Of a stretch of DNA of 64,000 nt, positions 46,740-57,137 are shown one piece after another (the stretch's first letter is position 1; each line of letters opens with the position of its first letter). The notes under the pieces were generated by a model. It was not told the origin of the DNA. It searched no databases and saw only the letters and a list, made by a program, of their open reading frames with translations. Source of the DNA: Rhizopus arrhizus. Lineage: Eukaryota; Mucoromycota; Mucoromycetes; Mucorales; Rhizopodaceae. The DNA is taken from contig JAKZZE010000008.1 in assembly GCA_024220505.1 (NCBI GenBank), forward strand, positions 372,001-436,000, read 5' to 3'. The translations under genes were made by a program, and so were the position numbers.

Positions 46740-47751
46740 ATGATTTCACTTGGTGATGAAGAAATTACAATAAACGATACAATTATTAATTATGCTCAAG
46801 TGAATGATTGTCCAATACCTCACATACAACAAGTAAACAATATAAAATATAACTTTATGCATAAACTTAAAGAACATATATGTTGGTGTATGAGGATATG
46901 TTTAGGACTCTAATTGGGACTGTGGATTAGCGTGTGTTGTGATGACTTTACAAGGCTTAGGGTTTAGATGTGATTTGGAAGAGATACAAGCAGCTTGTTC
47001 TGTTAATAGTGTGTGGACTATTGATCTAGCTTTTATTTTAAAAAACTATGTACACGATTTTACTTATTATACATCTTATCTTGGAAGTCGGAAAGAATAT
47101 CAAGAGCAAAAGTTTTATCAACAAGACTTTGATGAAGATGAAAAGAGAATTAATCGATTATTTGCTATTGCAAAGAGTTGTTCAGTGCATGTTGTCAGAA
47201 TGTAATGATATCATTACTTATAGACAATCAAATACTCATATATAACTTGATAGGATATTGCCACTAGACGATTATAAAAGGTTTTTACACTGTAAACAAT
47301 TTGCTACTATTACGCTTGTCAATGTAAGACTATTAAAGTGTAAACTATGCAAAGTAATGTATTCTCTACAGCCTCTGGCTATTTTTTTACTTATAATTCA
47401 GTAGAAGAGACAAGGTTGTTTAGGATCGGTATGTGGCAAACTGGACTTATTCCTTGAAAAGTTTAAAGGATATGATTATCTGGGTAAACAGTGATGATAA
47501 TCCTTAATGAAGAAGACTAATATATGAATATAAACTAGGTCATTTATAGTATTAATTGGCTATGATCCAACAGAGGATGTGTTCATTTATCGTGATCCAG
47601 CTGTAAAAGATCAATTTTGTGTTATCTCCGCAGACGACTTTGATGATGCAAGGCAATCAGAAGGAACAGATCATGACTGGTAAGCATAATTATACTTACT
47701 TGAAGCACGCTTATCCATGCTTGTATTAGTATTGTAGTTAAATTAACCTAA
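46740..47751 (+). CDS. GUCD1-like protein (C39-peptidase-like fold), with a break
   Basis: This family resembles cysteine peptidases; its substrate is unknown. Proposed exons are 46740-46832, 46906-47201, 47254-47353, 47405-47483, about 47558-47680 and 47730-47751. Matches to GUCD1 include DCPIPHIQQ, SNWDCGLACVVMTLQGLGF (catalytic Cys), VWTIDLAFIL, FYQQDFDEDEKRINRLFA, LLKCKLCK, VLIGYDPTEDVFIYRDPA and DDARQSEGTDHD. The expected GHFIVL block, which carries the likely catalytic His, is out of frame by one base at about 47540-47550. A splice acceptor at 47547 would restore the frame but drop GHFI. Either there is a sequence error, or the protein has lost the His. Confidence 0.75.
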
Positions 47752-47929
47752 ATATACCTCTTTATCTCACACTTTTTCATTGTTACACTTTTTTATTCGG
47801 AGGTAAAGACAGCCCTTTGTATCATCAAATAAAAACCGCCCCTTGAAATTTTTAGTATAAATTTTTTTTGGCTGTTATTTTTATACTTCTCTCTCTTTCA
47901 CTTGTATTGAACAAACAGAAGAAAAAAAA

Positions 47930-49440
47930 ATGGCTGCAACTAATTATCCTCAAATGTTGGTATTTTGGCCATGGAAATGTACTTTCCTCAAAGAGTAAGT
48001 CCTTGTTCTATAGATTACATTCTTCATCTTACAATGACAAAATTAGTGTGTTAATCAACCAGAGATGGAAACCTTTGATGGTGTAAGTGCTGGAAAATAT
48101 ACCATTGGTCTCGGTCAAGAAAAGATGGCCTTCATTGATGACCGTGAAGATATTCAATCTATTTGTTTAACTGGTAATAAGATATTTTATATATACGTGT
48201 GGGTGAGTAACTTTATGTTTCTAGCTGTACAAAATTTGATGGAAAAGTATAACATTGCTTATACCGACATTGGTAGACTTGAAGTTGGCACAGAAACCAT
48301 TATTGATAAGTCTAAGGCTGTCAAGACCTGTTTAATGACTCTCTTTTCCGAACATGGTAACAATGAGATTGAAGGTATTGATACCACTAATGCTTGTTAT
48401 GGTGGCTTCTCTGCCTTCTCTAATGCTGTCAACTGGATCGAATCCAGTTCTTGGGATGGTCGTTACGCTATTGTTGTTGCTGGTGACTTGGCCCTCTATG
48501 CATCTGGTAGCGCTCGTCCTACTTCAGGTGCAGGTGTTGTCGCCATTTTGATCGGCAAGGATGCCCCTATTGTTGTGGAACGCGGTCTCCGTGCTACTCA
48601 TATGGAACATGCTTATGATTTCTATAAACCTGATATGCATTCTGAATACCCTGTTGTTGATGGTAAGTTCTCAAACACCTGTTACCTCCGTGCCTTCGAT
48701 AATTGTTATCGTCGATACATGGCCCGTTTGGCAAAGATCGAAAATAAGGAAAAAACAAGTATGGATGATGTTGACTATGTCGTCTGTCACTCTCCTTATG
48801 CAAAGCTGGTGAACAAATCGTTTGCTCGTGCAGTAAGTTTTTTCATTTCTGTTGATCTTTACAAGAAAAAAAATCTAATTTGCTACGATAGTCTTACAAT
48901 GATTTCCTTCTTGATCCTGAAAATGAAAAATATGCCACCATTAAGCCCTTCCAAGATTTAACTTATGCTGAATCTCTTGAAAATAAGGATTTGGAAAAGG
49001 CCTGCATGACACTCACCAAGGCTGGATATGCTCAAAAGGTTGGCCCTTGTGCTTTTGTCCCTAAACAGATTGGAAACATGTACACTGCTGCTGTGTGGGC
49101 TGGTTTGGCCTCCTTGGTCTCTGAAGTAGACTCCGAAACCTTGCAAAACAAACGTGTCTTGTTTTACTCTTACGGTTCGGGTTTAGCTGCCTCCATGATT
49201 TCCTTCCGTATCAATAGCTCAACAGAAAAGATCAAGAACACCTTAAACTTGCGTGAACGTCTGGCTGCTCGTACTCACTCAAAGCCTGAAGATTTCTCTG
49301 AAGCTATGAAGATGCGTGAATTAACTCATAATGCTCGTGATTTCAGCCCAAAGGGTAGCCTTGAACATATCGCTTCTGGTGTGTACTACATTGAAAAGAT
49401 TGATGATAAATGGAGACGTTTCTATAAGCGCAAGGACTAA
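47930..49440 (+). CDS. ERG13: HMG-CoA synthase, with a one-base frame break in exon 1
   Basis: The enzyme condenses acetyl-CoA with acetoacetyl-CoA in the mevalonate pathway to sterols. Exons are 47930-47994, 48047-48173, 48225-48832 and 48892-49440, for about 449 aa if the frame is read through. The catalytic Cys is in [10 protein letters not shown], with [57 protein letters not shown] and [10 protein letters not shown]. The start MAATNYPQ and the next conserved block [12 protein letters not shown] lie in different frames: CCTCAAATG at 47948-47956 has one A too few. This may be a sequencing error in an A run. Without it, translation would have to begin at an internal Met and lose a beta strand. 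It is 449 aa against about 520 in human. Confidence 0.93.
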
Positions 49441-50491
49441 ATTCAACTAATCCCTAATATTAATATTAATTGCACACTTTTTTTATTTAACTTAATGCAA
49501 GTAAAAAGAAAGTATCATTCTTCTACTTTTGTGTAAACAGGCTGATGCATCTTTTAATAAAAACTCCTTTTTTGTTTTTGTGTTTCAAGAATAATGACTA
49601 TGATGTTATAAATGCCAAGTTTTTAGAGTTTAAGTTATTTTACAAATAATACTGTAAATAGAATTCCGATTACTTGGCCCATGAAAAGATCCCAACTCTC
49701 CCTCTAGAACCTGGTACTCAACTCTTAAATCGGTTACCCAAGAATTAGCTTCAAATACTTCAAGTATTGTCCATTACTTCTTCCCTTCTTCTACATTTTT
49801 ACCTTTATGTCCAAAAAGGTTTTAGTTTCCCTCTTACCTTATTGATTTGACGTGGGCATGCAATGTATTTTGGACACTACATGCCCCTTTCGCCTTTTTA
49901 ATTTTTTACATGTAAAAAAATCTGTTAAATCGTAAATAGAATTCTAGAGTCAAATGTCTCAATAGAGAATAGCATACTCTCCCTGATCATCTCTTTTAAA
50001 AATATTCTTTGCACATCATCAAAAAACACGAAAGAATATATAAGATGTTCAGCTGTTATTATTTTGCTATTGGATGATATGTCGACTAGCTTAGTTTTCA
50101 ATGAATCTGGTTGTAATGTGTGCGTCTTTTATTATTATTATTATTATTATATATCAATATCAAAATCATGTTTTCTCCCTCATGCTGAATGAAGATGCAC
50201 ACTAATTATCAACTTGTTGAAACTATTAAGAACATACTCATTAATCTTTGTGTATATCGTGTAACAATTTTTTTTGTAAAATTCTAAGAATGAATATCTT
50301 TCGTTTTCAAGAAATATTTAGCTAAATCAAACCTGATAATATGAAGGATGGGTATATTTAAATGTATGAAATAAGGTCTATTCAAGTATTTAAGCAAAAG
50401 GAGAACAAACTTCATGTTCACAGCAGTTGCTTCATATTTGATCGAATATACTTTGCTGATCATGATATTTGCAGTAAAAGTATGGTTGTAG
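49441..50491. other. intergenic, 3' flank of HMG-CoA synthase
   Basis: This AT-rich stretch has an ATT repeat near 50128-50150 and two spaced copies of GTAAATAGAATTC (near 49654 and 49934). No gene, RNA or transposon was recognised. It leads directly into the broken coding frame beginning at 50492. Confidence 0.35.
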
Positions 50492-51211
50492 TTAGTAAGT
50501 ACCACTGAAATTAACTTGATCATTAATGGAGACAATGGCAAGAGATATGTCAAATATTCGTATCCAAGTCTTACTACTTTGCTTTTTCCTTACATGTACG
50601 CAAATAGATTTAGACATTCATCAATTGTGAGATATTTGCAGATAATAAAGTGAGAAAAAAGAAAGGAAATAGTACTTGAAAACTAGTGAATGAGTCTCTA
50701 TGTAACCTCTTTATTAGATTTTGAGACGAGAGAGAGAACCCATTTAATCAAACTACGCCTTTATATAGGAAATGAAATTATTCAGGGACCGAAGTGAGTT
50801 CAAGGTCAATTTTAGTATTGAGCTTGAACAATATAAACATTGTATATGAGCTTTTAAGGAATATGTAATAAGTAATATTATGTATTCAGTACTTGTTATT
50901 TCTTATATAAGATCTGAGTAATCTCATACGAATAATAGTATTTAATGAGGTAAATACGACAAATTGTACCAAATTATACTAACAAGTATACCAGTAGAGC
51001 TCGTATTTATACCTTACCAGAGAATCGTGGCTTCGTGATTAGATCCTCGCTTGATGGTGAAACTATCTCAAGCTGGGATAGATCCCTTCTTTTGTTAAAA
51101 GATGATAAATTTGCTACTAATCTTTCATTTTTGTTTCTTAGACCGGATACTATTAAAAAAACAATCATTGCATCTATAAACACTTTTATCGCATCGATGA
51201 AAGAAAGACAC

Positions 51212-51217
<6 letters not shown>
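50492..51217 (+). pseudogene. coding-like frame split by a solo LTR
   Basis: From 50492 the plus strand stays open to the LTR at 50628. If the LTR and one copy of its 5-bp duplication are ignored, the same frame continues from 50967 to a stop at 51215-51217, for about 130 codons. Pieces include NGDNGKRYVKYSYPSLTT, YTSRARIYTLPENRGFVI and SWDRSLLLLKDDKFATNL. Composition is protein-like. I do not recognise the family. More coding-like pieces lie downstream (near 51420-51520 and 51785-52060), so this may be the relic of a larger gene or element. Confidence 0.6.
50628..50961 (+). mobile_element. solo LTR, copy 2, with perfect 5-bp target duplication
   Basis: This 334-bp unit runs from TGAGATATTTG to TACGACA. 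The bases aattg flank it on both sides (50623-50627 and 50962-50966), an exact 5-bp target-site duplication as made by LTR-retrotransposon integrases. It is clearly related along its whole length to copies 1 and 3. No internal genes are present, so it arose by recombination between two LTRs. Confidence 0.93.
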
Positions 51218-51249
<32 letters not shown>

Positions 51250-52087
51250 TATTGTCAATGGCACTACTGGTAAGCTTAATAAAATGTTGTATCAGTCGTA
51301 CCACATCGGACAGAAGCTTTTATGGATATAAAAGAAGGAACTTTTTGAATTTGTAATGCATCTTCCAGAATTTAGGTGCTCCTCAACTACTTTTTACTTT
51401 TTTCTTGTGACAATATGTCTCCTGGTCTCAAAGGACTTTCCGGAGCAAAGCCCCCGTGGGATTTTCTAGTTTTGTTTACTGCTCATTTCAAAGGAAAATA
51501 TCCAAACTTTTTAATGAGTATGTCCTAAAGAAATAGGGTCAAAGTATTAGTGGCATCAAAGACTGATTCTATGTGATGGAGGTAAAAGATCGTGGTAGTT
51601 CACATATTCATTTTATTCTTTGGATAAAATTGACAGTTGATGAACTAATTAAATAAAATGCCGTGTATAGTTGATTTCCTTCTGATAGCTTAAATCGTGA
51701 TCCAATGATATACTATCTGTTAAACAAGCTTCAAACTCATGTGCGTAATGATAGGCACTACAAATGCAGTAAGCCAGTAAGACAATGTGGGTTGGCTTCT
51801 CAAAAGGACCTATTGAAAAAACAAAATGTACAAACGGCCTTGTTGTTAACAAACGTATAGTATCGGATGAAAATGTAAACAATTATAATCTTTATCAGCA
51901 CAAGTATGGCTATACAATACAATGATGGCCCTCGAGTGGTTAGATACCTTACCAAGTATTTGGAAAAACAGAATGATGAAGCAAAAGTAATGTTGAAGGA
52001 CATACAACTTCAAGGTTCTGTACATTATCAAAAACCTTCATTTGTAACTGAAAGGGATCATTATTTAGTATGAATTTTAGGCTTAGT
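51218..52087. other. relic sequence between two LTR copies
   Basis: After a long A run (51218-51248) the stretch holds several short plus-strand frames with protein-like content, for example SPGLKGLSGAKPPWDFLVLF near 51415-51510 and GLVVNKRIVSDENVNNYN near 51835-51890. They are separated by stops. They may be parts of one decayed gene or element together with the frame at 50492-51217. No family is assigned. Confidence 0.4.
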
Positions 52088-52439
52088 TGTCGTATCTACC
52101 TTATTAAACACTTACTGTTCGTATGAGATCACTCAAATCTTATATAAGAAATAATAAGTACTAAATACATAATATTACTTACTATATATTCTTTAAAGCT
52201 TCTTTCCAATGTTAACCATATAAAGAACTTTATATTTTTCTTCAAGTTCAATAGTACAATTGACCTTGAATTCACTTTGGTTCCTGAATAACTTCATTCC
52301 TATATAAAGGCGTAGTTTGATTAATGGGTTCTCTCTCTCGTTTTGAAATTTAATAAAGAGATTATATAAAGACCCATTCACTAGGTTTTCAAGCGCTATT
52401 TCCTTTTATATCTCAATTTTATTATCTACAAATATCTCA
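52088..52439 (-). mobile_element. solo LTR, copy 3, inverted and more diverged
   Basis: This 352-bp unit reads on the minus strand from TGAGATATTTG (52439) to TACGACA (52088). It carries more base changes than copy 2 and its flanks (ttagt and aacgt) no longer match, so it is the older insertion or it has been rearranged. It lies about 1.1 kb from copy 2 in the opposite orientation, so the two are not the ends of one element. Confidence 0.85.
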
Positions 52440-54102
52440 AACGTCCCTGCTTCCTACCAAAGAAACAGTTGAAATTTTATGTGATATTGGTGTTGTATAA
52501 TGGTAAAAAGTATAAAGAAAAAGGTAGAAACAAAGATCGAGAAACAGTTTGGATACTTTTTGAGACTGATCTTTATTTCAGTTTAAGTTAAAGTAAAAAT
52601 CATTCTAATTGAAGGCAGGTATTTATATCTTATTGAGTGAGTGGCTTGATATCTTCTATTGTAAGCGTTCTTCTAATCTTCAGGTACTTTAGCAAGTGTC
52701 ATCTATAATTATGATTATGAAAACTTTTCATTTGTTCTTTTGTATGTCTGTCATAGATTATCTTTTATTCTGGGAATTCCTCACTGATTTGAATAAGGTT
52801 ATTTTACGCGTTATTTCAATTATGTGAAAGATTAGCAATATTCCTGATATTGGATTGCATTTTGTTATTTTAGTTAATACTTCTTCTTATCAAAGAACTC
52901 TTATTAATACAAAACATATTCTAAAAGAACATGTTTAATTGGAATTGATTGTATGATCATATTTAAATAAACTTATATTTTTATTTTATTTAATTAGGAC
53001 CTTGTATTAAGACTTATGTTTATCAATGTCTACTACGATCAGTTACTGTTCTACAACAGTTAGTTTTATTAATCTAGAGACATAACGTGCCTATTCCACA
53101 AAGCATTTGAAAGTCAGTGTTGAATAAATCAACTATTCAACACGGGTCACAACAATCCAGTAAGCTTTAGTAATACGTGATAGGTCAAAAAACTATTACT
53201 TAATTCTTGTTGAGTAAGCCACCATGACTTATGTCAAGTGCTTGTTGAATTCTTCATCTACTTAACGATCATAAACGCCTGGTAGCCAATCATAACACCC
53301 TATTTTTTTGTAATAAAATAATAACACTTAAAATATTGTTGAATTAGTTTATTCTCTTTTAAATGATAATTCATATAGCTTCATATAATTCTTTATCAGC
53401 CATTTATATTGCAGTCAGTATTGCCTTATGTATACAAAAAAACAAGAATTTGTTTTATAAAAGATTTTTATTTAAAATAAAATAATAACAAAATACAATA
53501 TTTCTTCACTTGTTACATTGTAAGTGTATACTTGACTTTCCTAGCATCACCAAAATAGCAGAGTCTAATCTAAAAATACATTAACTAATCCTGTGAAACG
53601 CGAAAAAGATTTCAAGAAAAATGAAAAAAAACTCGTGCCCAAAAAAGTGAAGGATTCAAGAACTCAAATAACTGAGCTAAAGGAAAAAAAAAAAAAAGAT
53701 CAGTACGCACAAATAGCCAAAATAAAATAGCATTCATCCATAATAATCATTAGTTATCAAATATTCATAATAAGATAAACCAAGAAAAATAAAACACCAG
53801 TTAGGTATATACCAGCAAATAAATGAAGCAGCAGCGATACTATAGTGAAAGAGTCTTCATGTAGATAATTTAAAGCATCATGAAAGCAACCAATATGACT
53901 TTATTAAAGTATGAGCACCATTAAAAGAGGAATAGAATATATATAATGTTAAGAGCTTATCTTTTATAAAAAAAAAAAAAAAAAAAAATTTATAGCCGCA
54001 TTTTACGCGTTACACCTATCCACCGTCCATCTATGTTAGAGATCATTGGGAGTTGCTTTTGATATAGTTTAACTATTAAAGCATTCAGAAAGGTCTTCCA
54101 TA

Positions 54103-54152
<50 letters not shown>

Positions 54153-54298
54153 AATGTAATATTTTTAACTCTAAAAGCTTTTTTTTTTCCTTTGCTGCTT
54201 TTTAAAGACAAATAAAAGTACTACCTCATTTTCAATATCCCTCTTCGATTTCTTTTTTGTGTTTTTTTTTCTTTCCATCTTTCTATCTTTTTTTAAAA
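52440..54298. other. gene-poor AT-rich interval with a very long T run
   Basis: No gene was recognised. A small perfect hairpin (TGTTGAAT...ATTCAACA) lies near 53118-53142. Homopolymers are prominent: A run near 53968-53988 and a T run of about 40 near 54108-54148. The T-rich sequence from 54240 to 54295 is the leader of the next gene. The T run resembles in length those in the inverted repeat at 28165 and 29356, but the flanking sequence differs. Confidence 0.45.
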
Positions 54299-55517
54299 AT
54301 GTCTCGTCGTACCGCTACTCCTGCCAGTATTTCCAGCAGTGCTCCTAAAAGAGCAAGATTATCTTTAAACACTGCTGGATCATCGTCCACTGTTGCCCCA
54401 TCCTATTCCTCTTCTCCTACTGCCGCTGCCTCTTTTGAAAGCTTTGAGTCTTCTTGCCTTCAAGACTCAGCTGAATCTCCTGCTGTCAGCTTGGCAAGTG
54501 ATACAACGCTTGAGGCTATCCTTGTTCAGATGCAGCAACAGGAGCAGAAGATTGAGCAGCTAACACAATTGCTGCAACAACAGCAACAAGAACAGCAACA
54601 AGAACAGCAACAGCAGCAAGCTTTTGAGATCAAAGAGAATAAGGCTGCAACAAGTGTAATAAATTTAAAAACACAAAATTAGCATGTGCAAAATAATAAC
54701 TAAATTTTTATATTACTTTTTGAACTATAGGCTTTTATATTAAAGTACTATAGAGAGAGTCTAGTACCTAATGGTATTACCTTTGACGTGACGGAAGCCT
54801 TGCGCTACAAGCAAAACGTAAAAGTCAGAGATTTGCTTGTAGCAGCCGCCAAGAAAGAGCCATTTTCTGCTGGCGTTACCGTTTCTGACATACGCAGCAT
54901 GGTCAGAAACAAATTCAACTACATGGTGAGAGAAAGTAAGGGGCTGACGGCTACGTCAGAAGAATCAACGCGTCGTAGTCGTGTGCATGCAGTAAGTAAT
55001 TAATATTGAAAAATTGAAATATATAGTGTTTCAGGTACTTACATTACTTCTTTACATTAGAAGCTCGCCATGAGGCGAAATGCTTACAATGCAGCCCCAG
55101 AGGAATTTGAAGCTCGTTTTCCTTTTGGAAAAAAGCTTCTGATAGCCGATTGGACCTCAGAGGAAGAAGATGGTCCTGAGGATGAACATGGTCCTACGTT
55201 TGTGGTAAAAAGGCCACTCTTCCGAAGTGAAGAAGTAAGAGATATTTTCGTAATAATATTTTTTTCCTAATATACCTTTCATTAATCTACAGGTGGACGC
55301 ATTCCATGCTGCTCTTCAAAAAGCATGGAGGAGCTCCTTGTCGAAAAAAGGCACCATCAATAGAACAAGAAGGATGGTGGAATACATTCACAAGGAGTTC
55401 CCCACAAACCTTGACCATGAGGATTATCCCTCTTGGGCCTTTTCTTCTCCTGGCCGTGGCTTTTCGGATGCGGTCTCTGGCTTTTCCTCTTCTGCTGCTG
55501 CTAATCCCATGCAGTAA
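54299..55517 (+). CDS. unrecognised Q-rich coiled-coil protein, 338 aa
   Basis: Four exons (54299-54655, 54731-54991, 55061-55234 and 55293-55517) join with phase 0 at every junction, giving 338 aa. Residues 1-70 are Ser/Thr/Ala-rich with a basic patch (APKRARL). Residues 75-110 form a Gln/Glu coiled coil (QMQQQEQKIEQLTQLLQQQ). The remaining 220 residues look like a folded domain, with LKYYRESLVPNGITFDVTEAL, SDIRSMVRNKFNYMVRESKG, a basic RRSRVHAKLAMRRNAYN, an acidic TSEEEDGPEDEHG and a C-terminal helix (TRRMVEYIHKEFP). This could be a DNA-binding or chromatin protein, but I cannot name the family. It stands next to the repeat-rich interval and has more GC than its flanks. Confidence 0.8.
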
Positions 55518-57137
55518 GCGTTTACTTTCTCTTTTCTTTTTTTTTTTGGCTGCCTCTTTTGTTGTCTCTTTGCAAATTGAATAAAAACTTTGAAAAATTC
55601 ATCTTGAGAGAGCGAGAGCGAGAATGTGATTGTTGATATATAGGCTTACAATAGCAGGGTTGTAAATCCTGTATATTGAAAGTATGCTGTAGCTTGACAT
55701 CAAATTGAATTGGTTCTTCCACACTTAAATGCCAGCGTCATCAAAGGTGAAGAAATGTTGGGTCGCATGGGTATATTAAGTGGTGAATGAAAAGCAATGA
55801 ATGCGATTGTGGAGTGAGTGTATAAACAAATATGCTCTTTGGCCAATGCGTAATTGATTGTTTCTGATGGCTTGAATAGATGATGATGACGAATTATCGA
55901 TTGCTTGTAGGTAATATTACCTAAACAATTTTTTTAAATGAGTGGGTAATAGTAATCATTGTATTGGCAATGTTTGGTTCATGTGTATCCACATAATTCT
56001 CTTTTAAAGTTTCATAATCTCAGGACGTAGAATTTGTTATTTTTGTTGGTTATTGAGCAGAAATGTTTTGGGGCATAGGATCATTACCAGTGATTGTCAA
56101 GTTAAATAGGCTTGGACCGCCTATGAACTAGGAGTAATCAACTGGCGTTAAACCGCTTTTTTCATTCGTAACCTTGTCTATTTATTTTATAAAGTTGATG
56201 AGAAGGAACATATCTTCATTGCTGGTATTAATGAATGTAGATGCCATCATTAGGCTAAGACCAGCTCACATTCAATGATACCATCAGTAACCTTTCTTTA
56301 CTGACGAATAGCTCTCCAGCTGAGTTCATAACCCCACTCCAGATTCTATCATCGTAAATGTCATGTAAATCATCGTCTTCTATAAATCTACCTCTCCACT
56401 GTTAAATCTTGGATTCAAATTTCGGTCGAACAAAAACCTGCTTCAACCTCTCGACGATGGAGTTGTATGGGAACTTAAAGACAGATTTGAGACTACTACC
56501 AACAAAGAATGTTTTATCATGTGAGTACTCTTGACGGTATGAATTTTTCTAGATTGAATAAAAGGGTATTGCCTAACATGCAAACTTTCCGTACTGTAGA
56601 CACCGCTACTAGAATTGCTGTAGTTGACCTTGTTGTAAGCAGTATCCAGTTTGGTGGGAATGCTCGTCATGTCCAAGAGCACAAAGAAAAAAAGAAAATC
56701 CATTAAGTCTTCACTGGCTTCAACAAAAAGATGCTTTACTTGAAAAATCACAACGTCAAAGACCAAAAGACACTCTAGCGATTGCTCGTGAATTATTATA
56801 AATTGTTTAATAATATAAAAAAATAAATAAATAGATAGTTTAAGTTTGAAGGAGTCCCTGAAGATGCACAAGTAAGTTAATAATAGCCAATTAAATATCC
56901 CATCTTATCCTTTCAACTTTAGTTTAAACTCTACTTTCACCATTTATCTTTCATAAAAAACCACTAGAAAGAATTTAAACTCAGGATTCATTGTATGAAA
57001 AAAAAAGGGGGCAAGTTGATCCAACCGAGAACCAAAAAGGAAATTCTTTCCTTCTCTTCATGTGACTTGAAAATAAACAAAGAGACTTTACTTTCTCTCC
57101 GGCTTTAGCAGATTGTTTTGTTCTTAAAAAAAAATCT
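55518..57137. other. 1.6 kb interval without a supported gene
   Basis: The 56,200-56,780 part has frames with some protein-like content on both strands (for example NMQTFRTVDTATRIAVVD on plus, 56575-56640), broken by stops. It may be a decayed gene or transposon piece. An AG-rich run at 55600-55625 follows the previous gene. The last 150 bp hold the leader and promoter of the RAD17 gene. Confidence 0.35.

Noticed and set aside
50628..52439. A full LTR retrotransposon between copies 2 and 3
   Set aside because: The two LTRs are in opposite orientation and the 1.1 kb between them has no gag-pol motifs.
55930..56800. A gene in the 56-kb region
   Set aside because: Frames with some protein-like content are short and broken on both strands; no motif or splice-supported join.
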